64,000 nt of DNA, from assembly GCA_030549775.1 (NCBI GenBank), contig CM060175.1, forward strand, positions 95,657,470 to 95,721,469, in the 5' to 3' direction. This DNA is from Tamarix chinensis. Lineage: Eukaryota; Streptophyta; Magnoliopsida; Caryophyllales; Tamaricaceae. A program made the position numbers and the translations under genes. Shown piece by piece: positions 26,115 to 37,830 of this stretch; the first letter of the stretch is position 1, and each line of letters starts with the position of its first letter. Under the pieces are notes generated by a model that saw nothing but the letters and a program-made list of their open reading frames with translations, was not told the origin of the DNA and searched no databases.

Positions 26115-28286
26115 TACTATTATTATTATTATTATTGAAATTAATAATACTATTATGATTGAAATTAATGATAATATTATTATGAATATTGTTGGTGGTA
26201 ATAATTATATTATTATTATTATCATCATCTTTATCTAGAAGAAAATATACGTGTTTTAAATTTTTTAAAATTAAAAATTAGTTTCATAATATGGATAAAT
26301 GAACTCATCATAGAAAACTGTTTTCTCGATTTCCAGTTTTCCATGGGTGGAAAATGAAAAATTGTTTTCCCTAACTAAACGCACCCTTAGTGATTGTGGA
26401 TGTCAAGTCTGGTACATGAGCCTATAAAATGCAATAATGGTAACTTTCCAGCGATCATATCCTAACTGCCATAACCATTAGTGGTTTAATAGTGTCTAGT
26501 GCCTCTACATAACATTGTAATTCTGTTTTCCGAGTAATAATGTAATTTGCGCTCATTCTATTTTTACTTATGTTACCCCGTATGACTTGCCCTTTTTTTT
26601 ATTTTATTTTTCGGTTGCAAAATCATTTTTGTTTATATCCATTTCCCTACATTTGTTATTCGACTTTCCCAGGCCAGTTCAGGTGACTGTAGCTGTGGTG
26701 GGAAGACTGTGACAGGATTGTCTGTGAAGCCTATCAAAGGAGATGCAATTCTTTTTTGGAGCATGGTATGTTTGTTGAGTCTAGTCAGTCCAGCATTAAT
26801 GTGATTTTTTTTTGTTGTGAGCCTGCCTCTGTTAGGTTTTGTTTATGGGAAAGGACTTATGTTGGAGAGACAAACTTTACAATGCAAAATAATTTCGGCT
26901 GAAACTCCTACATATAGCGGCTAGGCCTAGACCTGAATGATAGTCTTCTGCAGAAGGCTTCCTTCCTGCATAGCGGGCTTCCTGGGAAGGGCTAGGCCTA
27001 GAAGTAGGTAACCTGGACTGTGCCTTGCTCCAGATAACAATGGAACCATCATATTGTCATGCATTACTGCTACTTCTCAAGTGTCATGAAAATGTAGGAA
27101 AGGCCATTGGTTTTGGGTATGGTGGCTTATGGCCTTAGGCAGGTGGATTGGTGGCGAGTCATTAGAGTATAATCTTGTGTACACGGATTTAGCCAAAATA
27201 AATAACAATTATTGTACTATGAAAGGATATCATGGACCCCGTATCTGTCTTCAATTTTTACATATTATGTCTCGTTAAAATTTCCAACTTTAGAAATCAT
27301 TGGACAGTAATATGTTGCCGACATAATCTGTCACAAGTTCTATACTTTAGAAACGTTCTCTCCACACAAACAAAAAGCTATGATCGTAAATTGTAGAGGA
27401 AAAAGAAAAAGGATATTACGTTTATCTGATAATATTGTATGTCACCTTGTAGCTGGAGAAACAAGTGACTTGAGGGACACTTTCTGGTGATGTATAACGA
27501 AAATGCTTTCACAAACTTTGTGAATTCTTCTTAGTCCGTCATTATTTAACTGCCTAGTTAGGATTTCTTTCCTCGAACATTTTGGCTGAGCCCTGCGAGA
27601 GTATTCCAAAGCCTTGATTATACGATGACTATACTTTTGTGACACACCTATATATGAATAACCATGGGGTCCAATTTTTATGTCCATTTTGTTAGTATCA
27701 CCTGGATAAGGGAATAGAGAGAGAAAGAAAACTAATCCGAGGCCAATCCATTTGAGAAGTATATGATTATATGCATAACCAGCATTTGCTTTAAACGAGT
27801 TGGAAAAAAATGCTTGATGAATATAGCATGGAGTTAAAAAGACTATCTTTGATGCTGTAAACATGATTATTGAAGTAAAAAGATGATACTACCTTGTTAA
27901 CATTGAATTATTCTGAGACATGTATTTGCTCAAGAAATTTGGAGTGATATTTTTTCCCCTTGTTCGTTAATTCTTTTGGGGTTTGAGTGGGCGAAGGTGT
28001 GACTGCATTATATTTTAGTCACATATGTGATATGAATACTCAATTGTACTGTTCTATGTTATATAAATTGTTTCGGTGGTTATATGGTCAGAATTGATGT
28101 GGGAATCTTGATACATATAATCATATATGCTGGTTGATGCTTGACACTAAGGAATTGTTCGACATGTTATGTTTATAGGGACTAGACGGCCAATCAGATC
28201 CAAAAAGCGTACATGGGGGCTGCGAAGTGCTATCTGGGGAGAAGTGGTCAGCTACAAAATGGATGAGACAGAGATCTATTCATTAA
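16348..28286 (+). CDS. P4H: Prolyl 4-hydroxylase, 287 aa, 12 exons
   Basis: The family hydroxylates proline in secretory-pathway proteins such as extensins, arabinogalactan proteins and signalling peptides, using Fe(II), 2-oxoglutarate and O2 in the ER/Golgi. Exons: 16348-16411, 17055-17102, 18036-18104, 21659-21711, 23338-23403, 23569-23643, 23913-23987, 24344-24414, 24506-24557, 24652-24741, 26673-26765, 28179-28286. All introns are GT-AG and the frame is open throughout. Residues 5-29 form a single membrane segment fitting a type II anchor. The 2OG-Fe(II) oxygenase core has iron ligands His184 and Asp186 (PHHDYF) and His264 (SVHGGCEV), and the 2-oxoglutarate-binding Lys274 (GEKW). Length and exon number suit plant P4H genes. 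The ATG has a good context (GGCATGG). Introns 3, 4 and 10 carry a retroelement, a MITE and a long AAT-type repeat. The exon model is by eye from homology and splice sites. The gene faces UGT92A tail to tail, 479 bp away. Confidence 0.93.
18401..19953 (-). repeat. 3' LTR of the intron-3 element
   Basis: This is the complete 1553 bp LTR, TGATAGATGG...GAGCATCA on the minus strand. It is preceded on that strand by the polypurine tract. Its 442 bp at 19512-19953 match 20954-21399 closely, with few substitutions and small indels. Confidence 0.75.
19954..19967 (-). other. Polypurine tract of the intron-3 element
   Basis: On the minus strand this reads AGCATGGGGGTATT and abuts the LTR start TGATAGATGG, the position expected of the plus-strand primer. 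Confidence 0.7.
20954..21399 (-). repeat. Truncated 5' LTR of the intron-3 element
   Basis: The 446 bp duplicate the first part of the LTR at 19512-19953. At about 20953 the match ends abruptly, so one deletion removed the rest of this LTR and most of the internal region. Confidence 0.75.
21823..22540. mobile_element. hAT-type MITE in P4H intron 4
   Basis: The 718 bp non-coding element starts CAGTGGCGGAGCT and ends GGCTCTGTCTCTG, an imperfect terminal inverted repeat (about 10 of 13 positions). It is flanked by the 8 bp direct repeat CTTTGGAG at 21815-21822 and 22541-22548. An 8 bp target duplication and CAGTGGCGG-type ends point to the hAT superfamily. No transposase reading frame is present. 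Confidence 0.8.
25330..26230. repeat. Imperfect (AAT/ATT)n array in P4H intron 10
   Basis: About 0.9 kb consists almost only of ATT, AAT, ATA and related trinucleotides, switching strand repeatedly (ATT blocks followed by AAT blocks). The longest pure run is AAT units near 26083-26110. Arrays of this kind can form hairpins and vary in length. The flank at 26370-26391 (CCCTAACTAAACGCACCCTTA) resembles ends of small DNA transposons, so the array may have arrived or grown inside one. Confidence 0.8.
27442..27864 (-). other. Unrecognised 140-codon open reading frame inside P4H intron 11
   Basis: This is antisense to P4H, open from ATG to stop, with no clear domain. The first part is hydrophobic around residues 36-53 and the rest is basic. 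The composition is less AT-biased than the surroundings. It may be a fragment of a decayed element or a chance frame. I do not recognise it and assign no function. Confidence 0.2.
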
Positions 28287-28765
28287 ATTAAGGTCCTAGG
28301 ATTAAGAAGGAACGAAAAAGGAACCAAAAAAAGGCAGGGTCTTTCCCAGAGTGGTCTTTCCTATTGGCCATTGAATTAGAAACAACAGCTGCAGATAGCA
28401 TGATATAGTTATAAATATAATGTGCCTGACGTTATTAAAATATGCTGAGGATTAGGTAAATTAGTAGAAAGTTGTATCAAAGAAACATGTGAAGAGCTGG
28501 TAAATAGTTGCTTGACAACTGCTTATAAATTGAAATATAGATGACTATTTTTTGGCCTCATGTTGTAATTGTCTATCCGCCTGTCGGTTCTTGGTAATAT
28601 GTATCTGCAGGGTATTGCATCAATATAACTGGGGGAAGAATGCTATTTATCACCACTTCCATTCTTATTCTTATCAATCATTCCATTAACTTCATTTGCG
28701 CACCACCAGAAAATGCCTAAGCCTGTGAGACTGTGATTGAAGTAGTCGCCGCCTGGCGGGGCATG

Positions 28766-30385
28766 TTAAGATGACAATATGGTTTTTACAAGATCATCCA
28801 TTGCTCTTAACGAAGACCCTCTACGACTTCCCTCTTCTTTGACTGCTGCTTTTAATTGCTTGCTTGCTTCAACTGCCTTCTTCTTCATTTCACTTCCTCT
28901 GCCTTCCCTATCCAAAACCAATTTAACTATTTTCTGTACCTTCTCTCTGTTGACACTCCCTTGTATTCCTCTCGCCAGTTCAATGGCTACTCCCATCTCC
29001 TCCTCCAACATCTTGAGATTATAGGATTGTTCAGCTGCCAATGGCCAACCTATAATAGGAACCCCTTGACTCAAGCTCTCCATCACCGAGTTCCACCCAC
29101 AGTGGCTTAGAAACCCACCAGTTGATTCATGTGACAATATCTCAGTTTGAGGTGCCCAACCGTGCAACAGTAGCCCTTTACCACACTCCATCACTCTCTT
29201 TTCGAAACCTTCTGGCAGCCATTCATCCCTGAATTCACCTTGAACATTGAAACCAAAAGGAGGCCTAATAACCCATATAAATGGTTTCTCACTCTTTTCT
29301 AATCCGATGGCTAACTCCATCATTTGGGTCGGGGTTATTGAGTTTTGTGAACCAAATGATATGTAGAGAACCGAGTCTGGTCCTCGTGAGTTGAGGAAGT
29401 AATTCCAGCTTTCACTAGGTATGCCGGTGTCCCCAACTAAGTTGTTTCTATTAAGTGTAGATGACTGTGGTGCTGATGATAGCAAAGACCGTGGGATTAA
29501 GGGGCCAATTGCCCAGACCGGCAAGTTAAGGTATTTAGTGAGGATTGACATCCCTAGAGGTTCTATTTCCTCTACTGCATTACAAATCCAACCAGTTGAA
29601 GCCATCGACATCCTGATCTGAGGCTGGAAAAACCTTGACCACTCATCCGTCCCGTCGGCAGCTCTCAAGAATGGGTGTAGATGGGAGCTTTGGAACCGAT
29701 GATTATTTGGGAAACCAGGCAGTGTAAATTCATCCTGGTCGTCTTTACAGTGGCGATGGGGAAGGTCATTCCATAAGGAGATATAGGATGCCGTGCCATA
29801 TAAACCACCTGTAGCAATAATTATTATTTCTAGCAGCATATAATCTGACATCAGGACTTTTCAATACGTACGTATACAAATTAGTCGCAAAGACATACCA
29901 GTTGAGAAAGTAAATCCAAGAGACCCAAAGCTCTTAGCAACCTCAATACCCCATCCTAAGAAAACATCAGCGACGACACAAGCTGGAGGGCAACCTTGCT
30001 TGCCCACAATTTCTTCAGAAATGAAGCGACGGACCGGAGCTTCGAGTGAAGATGCAGCATGAAATAGCTTGATGATTAGTGGCAGTGGCAAGAATTGGGT
30101 GTTTTCGATGTTTGGTGGGAGTCCATGATCGGTGCTGCAAAAAGGTAGCTCTACTAGGGAAATATTGGAACCGGAGGGCACCTCCTCGTCGTTTTCATCC
30201 TGTTGCTTATTAAGAGCTGAGCGAAGGTATTTGATGTTGAGAGGGGTGGAAAGGATGGCAATCGTGAATGAGATGTTTGCTATTGTTTTGGTTCGCTGAA
30301 TTTTCTTGGCAAGTTGAAGGAATGGCATGAGATGGCCCTGTGCCATGAAAGGGAGCATCAATATATGTTTTGAATCGCTACCCAT
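28766..30385 (-). CDS. UGT92A: UDP-glycosyltransferase, UGT92A type, 509 aa
   Basis: Family 1 plant glycosyltransferases move a sugar, usually glucose, from a UDP-sugar to small acceptors in the cytosol. Exon 1 is 29899-30385 and exon 2 is 28766-29808, joined across a 90 bp GT-AG intron at Gly163. His18 in the N-terminal FMAQGH motif is the expected catalytic base and Asp140 (VVADVFLGW) its likely partner. The 44-residue PSPG box spans residues 380-423. It starts WAPQ, contains HCGWNS and ends AAEQ; the final Gln is typical of UDP-glucose users. SLVELPF, DHGLP and FLGWG near the N-terminus point to the UGT92A group (Arabidopsis At5g12890). Length is slightly above the usual 480-490. No break is visible. 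The acceptor cannot be read from sequence. Confidence 0.92.
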
Positions 30386-30969
30386 ATTTTGATCCTCAGT
30401 TCCTAACTAGTAGATACGAAGATACGGCCTTGTATTACCAGTGCTTGTTGGGAGCAATACTTTTCATGAGAAATAACAAGCGCAAAAGGACGTATCGTGC
30501 TAGGGGAAGAACATTACTTAAGAGTCTTCCTTTTTCTTTCTTTCTTTCATTCTTCTTTTTTTTTTTTGGGAGATCGGGATACTCGGGTGAACCCAGGGAT
30601 AGGTAGGGGAAGGGGCCGCAGGCTTGCAGCAGCACTACATTGCATGAAATAATTCCCGGGTACTTAAATGCTTACTCATTCCAACCTTTATTCCCATGGA
30701 ATGTACGGAGGAGAACATAACCACGTGGCTCACGACATAGGTTCAATTATTAGCATGCGTGTATAAGGTTTGTTCGGTTGGCTCACTGCGATGTGACGCA
30801 TAGCTACCCGAAGTCAGTTTTGTTCTAACATAACTTTATAATGGAAGAAGATGGTGCAGCTATTCGTGCTTTTGGTTGTCCCAACACTCTCATCCTCGTT
30901 GGAAAGCTCAATTTGCATCCTGATGAGTACTCGTATGCAGGCTGCTGCATGTAGGGTTTTTTTCATAAA
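30386..30969. other. Upstream region of UGT92A and intergenic DNA
   Basis: It contains a T-rich/TTTC run at 30529-30568. No TATA box at a convincing distance from the UGT start is visible. The short open frames over the poly-T run are low-complexity artefacts. Confidence 0.4.
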
Positions 30970-31690
30970 TTTATTGAATTTTGAAGGGAGGGTAAAAGAC
31001 GCACATATTTTTTAAAACATATGTATATCTTAAAATATAAATATATACCTTGTTGAATATAATTATATATTGTTTTATAACAATATTACACACTCTTTAT
31101 AAGTAAAGTATGAAAAGTGGTGATATTTTTATAAATTTTATGAATGTTATTTTAAATAACTGTAGAAAAGTATACATATTGTCTAATAAAATACACATAA
31201 TTTAAATATAAGTATACATATTTTAAGATATAATACACTTATTCTAATATGTGCCTTCCAATATATAAATAGCTTGATGCACATCTTTTAAAATATAAGT
31301 ACACAATATTTTAGGATTTAAATACATATATTATATGATATAAATAAATATATTTTGGAATATAAATATACATGTTCTCTAATAAAATATACATCTTTTA
31401 GGATATAAATATGCATCGATTAAGATATAAATACAAATATTACATGATATAAATGCACATCTTTTAATACTATAAATACACACATTGCACGACAATAATG
31501 CACATTTTTTAGAATAATAATTTATATATTTTTATTTATACAAATATAATGAAGGAATATATATGTTTGAAAACAAACATGCATCTTTCAAAACAAAAAT
31601 AAACATCTTATAAGATAATAATACACATTTTCTTAGATATAAATACACATTCTTTGGGGGATTTTTTTTTAAAGATCCTATATATATTAT
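30970..31690. repeat. Degenerate AT-rich tandem array, about 30 bp period
   Basis: Words such as ATATAAATACACAT, ATATACATCTTTTAGG and AATGCACATCTTTTA recur every 25-35 bp through about 700 bp. The copies are diverged, and the array shows no coding signal. It sits between the UGT upstream region and the LTR cluster. Confidence 0.55.
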
Positions 31691-31963
31691 AGGATAAACT
31701 TGCGCATATTTCATCATAGCCTCATTAACAAATGCGAATGTCATGATTAGAACTCCAATGTCATAATCCTATCTAATACTTCTTGTTTCCTATTGTAATG
31801 AATTACTTCACTAGAAGATAGCCCAACTAGGATTGAATCAGCTATGGTTGGATAAATGAGGCTTGTTTTCAAACTTGTTACACCTAAATAATGAAGCAAC
31901 TCTTATTGGATTCCAACTACCTTGCAAACATAGGCGTACCATGATAATAATGAGTTGTTTAGG

Positions 31964-34900
31964 TGTAATACCTCCACTTTTAGCACTTAAAATTTTCTTT
32001 TAAAAAGATTAATTATGGAAGCCAAACATATAAAAAGGTAGAATATTACTGTTAGACTTAGTGTAAGTTCGGTTTTCTCTACCATTCTTACACTAAATGC
32101 TAATTCTAAAACGTTGTCCATTTAAATTAAGAATATTAATTGCAAGAAATAAATAAGAGATTATATTGTAGATTAGTATTCTTATGATATATCAAAAGAC
32201 TAGACAAAAGTTACAACAACCAAAGAAAACAAAATCCATAAGGGGACATAAGAGTCTAATAGTCCGACTGGATTAAGGTGAATCGAGGTGAGTGTAAACA
32301 TTAAAAAATAATATAGGTGAACAGAATAGAGATGAATCGGAATAAATGTTTTAAAAAGTTGTTTGGATGATAACCTAACTTGGATGAGTTAGGGTGAATA
32401 TTTTAAAAATTCAATATGGAGATTGAGGTGAATAAATGTTTACAAAAATAAAATAAATAATACTTATACCCTTGTATTATATAGATAATTCACTTTCGCA
32501 ACAACTTAGGTAACACCACTACCACTACCATCACCATCACCGCCACCACAACCAATTCCTCCTCCTCCAATAAATAAATAAATAAAATTGTGGCACAAAT
32601 CCATACCTAGTGGCGATGCTACATGAGGAGAGGAGAATGGACTCTACTGTTGTCGTTACAACTCCGATCATCAAGATTGAAAGCCATCGCCGGGATGGAG
32701 GTAGGTCTATGAGAATAGGATGAGGCAGGAGAAAGCTAGGTTGAGGTTAAGTATTGAGGAAGACAAGGTAAGGGAACTCGGTGGAGATTGTGAGCGTTTT
32801 GGATACAAATTAGGTTGGGGGAATTTTTTTCTAATCATGTATAAAATTTACTTATGCTTTTACCTTTACCTCCATTACCCCCAAAATTAGAGGTTAACAA
32901 GAATGAGGTTAATCGCGGTAAACGGAGGTGAAACTTTAACCTTGATTAACCTAGTCGAGGTTAAAAAATTTGTCCCCAAATGAGATGGATCAATTAATTC
33001 ACTTTCATTAACCCTATTCACCCTAAACCAAACAAAGTATAAGGAATATCCAAATCAAAAGATGTCGGAACAGATACCAGATAATTCTAATTCTCAACCC
33101 CGAAGTGCTAGTCAACAAGAGGTACTCTCAAAGTAATCATGTAAAGTCATAACTACCCATTGAATAGGCATAAGGCCATAAAATATAACACAACATTATG
33201 ACGATACAAAGTAACTTATTACACAACACTAAACATACAAATGTCACATGGAACACTTAGAAGGCGATCACAAGATAATCATGGCATAAATATATCAAGA
33301 ATATATGTGATAACGAGATATGATAAATATGTCATAACATATACATCAACAATACCACATTCCTATCATACCATTATACTTAATCATGTCACAACTCAAT
33401 AAATCAATTCATGTCAAGGGTATTCCACAAAGGAAAAACATAAAATCATACTTAAATATTCTCAAAAATAATTATAACATAACTCATAAACATCAAGGTG
33501 GTGTACTAAGACACCACTAACCACCCATACCAACCAATACCAAATACCACAAGTAGAGCACAAATGAAAATTACTGAGCTAATAATCTAAATGCCACAAG
33601 TAGGGCACACAGTTAATCATCGAACCAAAAGTTTGCACTAAGACACCACCAACCAACCATACCAACTAATACCAAATACCACATGTAGAGAACAAGAGAA
33701 AACTACCAAGCTAACAATCCAAATGCCACGGGTAGGGAACAAAGTTAATCACCGAACCAAAAGTTCAATTCATACTAAAGGCCATCAAGAAAGTTACTTT
33801 TTATTTTAATTATTTGAGGGGATACAAGAGACAATCCAGAAGCGTGTTAAGTACTTCGATCATACTAACAAACACAAGCAACACAATACCCTCTTGTTTA
33901 AGTCACATAATCCTTAAGTATTGTACTCTCTATAAGGCCTATAGGTCACGTATAAAGTAGATTAGGGCCTTACTAGGACACTAAGGTACACTAGTAAAAC
34001 CAAACCAATCGAGAACTCCTATCCAATCTCTAAGATAGCTAACCCTAAAGAGTAAAACATTTTCAATTTTGAGGTCTTCCACTTTAAATATTATTATTTT
34101 ATTTGATGATCACAAATATCACATAATATATAATAATTCAGATTCTATACTTAACCATTTTTCATTTATTTGTAATTATTCAAGTAAACCTTAAGGTTAG
34201 CAACCTAAGCTAAAATCACGAGTCAATACTAAGGTCAACCTAAAAATTTACTAATGCCATCCTATCTTTTACTATTCACATTTAGGTGTATCTTAGTAAA
34301 AAATGAACAAAATGCCATTAACACCCTAGTTATCTCAAAATTAATCATTTTAATACTAAACTTGATTATAACTCCTCAATTCTCATGAAAAGGCTAAATA
34401 CATTAAAATAAATACTTTAACATAAATTATAATGGTGGAAAATTTTAGAAGTTATAAAATTACAATTTTGTTCCTTAAACACACTTAAGCCTATTTAGTA
34501 CATACAATACCAGTTATGTATATTTAACATACCATATTTCACATACTAATAATGCCTAACATAATATATCACATACTAGGTATACATGTTGAAAATTTTT
34601 AGATTTTATGTGAGATGACAAAAATACCCCCGGAGCGTGTAAACTTATGTGATTCATTACTATGCCTATACATGCTAAAATCTCAAAATATCCTATATCA
34701 AACTTTATATAAAACATGTAAGGAATATAATGGTAAGCTAAAAAATAACAAAGGAGGTTTAGGACAATAATGTGTTTGACCAAACCATCCCCATAATATA
34801 TACATAAATATTGTACAACATACAACACTATTCTATCATATTATTATACCTATATTAAAATGCATAAATCTAGCATGCTTTTACTTAAATTTACATGGTC

Positions 34901-35234
34901 ATATACTTAGAGAAAATAATAACAATATTGGGTGCATTCATATTTTTTATTAGATTACAAGGAAGTATAAATTACACTTACGCATAACCTATGAAATATT
35001 ATGCTAACACATGATTTCCATACATTTAATAGGAGCATATGTGTTACCTCTTTCCAAGCAAAATATCAAAAATAATAAGAAAAAAAAAAGAGCCACCAAA
35101 AACTCTAGCTACCAAGCTAACTTCCTTCTCCTCCTTAAAAACACAAAACCCAACCAAACATAACTAGAATCTATTACAATAAATAAAAAGATAATCAATA
35201 ATAATCAAAAAATCAAAATAAAAGAGAGTCGCAT
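31964..35234 (-). mobile_element. Del/Tekay-like LTR F2, 3' part
   Basis: It begins TGTAATACCTCC, the reverse complement of the family 3' end (GGtgTtACA), and reads as an LTR on the minus strand. It matches F1a/F1b at many points (see those entries). A pair of repeats of about 135 bp at 33498-33633 and 33640-33770 (CACCA.CAACCA...TACCACA) occupies the position where other copies carry the CCGGT array. A MITE-like insert lies at about 32268-33046. The element continues at 39745 after the nested LTR A. No gag or pol occurs. Confidence 0.65.
32268..33046. mobile_element. MITE-like insert in LTR F2
   Basis: The F1b copy runs straight through this point, so about 780 bp is extra in F2. The ends are loosely inverted: GATTAAGGTGAATCGAGG on the left and, on the opposite strand at the right, GTTTAGGGTGAATAGGG. 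The interior is non-coding with a CCACCA-type run near 32515-32560. No exact target duplication is clear, so the class is open. Confidence 0.4.
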
Positions 35235-35549
35235 TGTAATCCCCCGAAAATTTAAAAAACCTATAATTTAATAAATAGTTTTTATTTGGGATAAATTAGC
35301 TTTTAAAATGATTTAATTTAATTCTTTTATGGATTTTTGAGTATATAAAATTAGATAGGAATATTTAATAAATTAAAATAAATATTTTATTATTTTATCA
35401 TACTCATTTTATTTGAATAAATTTCCAAACTGATATTTTTCTAAAATTAACCTTTTTAAACCCATATATTAAATTATATTAAATTAAATTATTATATTTA
35501 TTTATCTACCAAAAATATTACATTCTATTATTTTATAAATTAAATTATT

Positions 35550-36660
35550 TTATTTTCCCTATTTTCCTTTTCCTTTTCTTTCTCCTTTTCTTTTTCCTCC
35601 TTTTTCTCCTTTCTTTTCCTTTCTTTCTTTTTCCTTTTTCCTTCTCTTCGGGCCACCAGGCCGACTTGCTTCTCTCCCTTGCGCGCCTAGGCCGCTCTCC
35701 CATTTCTCTCCTTCCTTTATAGAGAGTACAAACCACCTTATTTTCTTTTCCCCCTTTCCCCCAACAGGGCCGGCCCACACCTACCTTTCCCTTCCGCCCA
35801 ACCTACTTCCTCCCCCTTCTTTCCTTTCTTCTTCTACCTCTTTACCCGACCACCCTGCCTGCAACCCTCCTGCCTCCCTACTTCTCTCCCTACCTCCCTC
35901 TCTCTCCCCCACCATTTTCCTATCCTTTTTTGACCCAACCAACCCTCTCTCTCCTCACACATGCCCCCTTCTTTCTCTCTTATTTCCTTACCTCTCCCTG
36001 CCACCCGACTAGCCACCTACCACCCTATAGCCTGGCCCGACCAACCACCTACTCCCCTATCCTCCCTTGCCCATTTTTGAGCCTTTCTCCCCTCCCCCGA
36101 TTCTTTTCTCTCCCTTTTTTCTCCTTTCATCCCTCCCCTGTTTTTGCACCACTGCCCCATTTCTGCCACTTCCATCGCCGCACCAACCACCTACACCACC
36201 CTCTTCCACCCTCTACCTCACCCCTGCACCACCACACCACCCCTCGAGCCACCCTGTAGCCCACCTCCTTCCTCTCCTCTCCTTTTTCTTCCTTCTCGGC
36301 AACCACCCTGCACCTCCTCCTTCCACCGCCATACCGCCACTTCTGCCACCACCCAAGCCACCAAACCACACCTTACAACCTCCCCTACCACCCCTCACCT
36401 CCTTTAGTTGAAACAAACACTTGTAACCCTTCATTTTCCTCCTTTTTCCTTCCTTCTCAGCCACCTCCACCTCGGCAACCACCTTCACAGCCTCGCTGCC
36501 ACCTCCACCGACCATCACCTACACCCCTCTCCACCCTACACCCTTCCCTTGCCCTAAATCCTCCCCCACCTGCCCTCTTTCCTAGCCCCAAAGCCTTAAC
36601 CCAAAAACACCCCTTCCTTCCTTTCTTCCACTACCTTCGACCCCTTCCAACCCTTGTTTT
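35550..36660 (+). repeat. Pyrimidine-rich tract of LTR A
   Basis: About 1.1 kb where one strand is mostly C and T (TTTCC, CTCCC, CCACC words). Equivalent tracts are at about 44780-45960 (C), 51430-52575 (E, opposite strand), 43260-43830 (B, opposite strand) and 56555-57130 (D). Several long open frames cross these tracts only because the sequence lacks A and G stop-codon letters. Confidence 0.8.
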
Positions 36661-37339
36661 ACATGCAACTCATGCTGCATGAGTAGTTTGATTTGTTGCC
36701 TTTCTTTGGGTTATTTTTGCTAATGATTTTAAGGTATAATAATATTTAAGTTAAGTGTTTCATTAATTAAGTTTTATAAAGTCTTATGCTTTGGTTTTCT
36801 CATTTCTAATATGATAAGTATTGATGTTATTTTAAGGTATTGGTTTTTCTAATCAAAGCTTGAATCTTGAACCGGAATACCGATAAGGTTCGATTTTGCG
36901 GTAATTAAGGTAATCGTTAAACCCCACTTAAACGCACGGATAAATGTATGTTAGCACATCATGATTTTAATATGTTATTTTGCATGATATATATTGTTTA
37001 ATATATTATATATAGTTGCTTATAGTGATTGATAAAAAGGAAAGCATTTTAATTTGTATGCTATGCGTGGAAATATTGCTTAAGAAAAGAGTTTATTATT
37101 AATGAAAATGTTGAGTACTTATCCATGTTATATTATGTTATTGTGACCATTGATCCATGAATAATATTATTGTGAGCCCTAGGGGCATTTTAGTAATATG
37201 TCTTGTGCAAGAGTGTGGCCTAATATGTGTGGATGTTAATGAGTATTATGTTGAAGTATAATAATTGGTGGAATTGGATGATGAGAATGGAGTATTAATA
37301 TTAATATTCATGTAGTGATGATAACTTAATAAAAGTGGT

Positions 37340-37830
37340 GTAAAAAAAGGACAAAATGGTAAATTGTAAGTAAAAGGGTATTATGGTAATGTTGGAAGTA
37401 AAGGGTAAAATGGTAATTTTGGAAGTAAGGTGCAAAATGGTAATTTTAGAAGTAAGGGGCAAAACGGTAAATTGTATGTAAAAGGGTACTATGGTAATTT
37501 TGGAAGTAAAGGATAAAATGGTAATTTGGTGTAAAAGAAGGGTAAAATGATAATTTAATAAAGGAGAAGGGTAAAATGGTAATTTGGTATAAAGGAAGGG
37601 TAAAATGATAATTTAATAAAAGAGAAAGGTAAAATGGTAATTTGGTGTGAAAGAAGGGTAAATTGGTAATTATTATAATGGAGAAGGGTAAATTAGTAAT
37701 TATGATAATGGAGAAGGGAAATTTGGTAATTTAACCAACTAAAGGGAAATTTGGTAATTTAACCAACTAAAGGGCAATTTGGTAATTCAAATAAAGGAGA
37801 AAGGCAATTTGGTAATCTAACCAACCAAAT
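37340..37830 (+). repeat. Minisatellite of LTR A
   Basis: About 15 tandem units of roughly 28-32 bp are built on GGGTAAAATGGTAATTT, with drift to GGGCAATTTGGTAATTT toward the right. A related array is at about 46910-47130 in LTR C. Confidence 0.8.

Noticed and set aside
28779..29621. Plus-strand open frames of 66-84 codons
   Set aside because: They are antisense shadows of UGT92A exon 2.
33481..33780. Repeated blocks that could be taken for a CRISPR-like array
   Set aside because: There are only two long diverged copies inside a plant LTR, with no short identical repeats or unique spacers.
35545..36518. Several overlapping open frames of 70-114 codons on both strands
   Set aside because: They lie in the pyrimidine-rich tract of LTR A and are Pro/Ser/Leu or Arg/Lys/Gly runs caused by skewed base composition.
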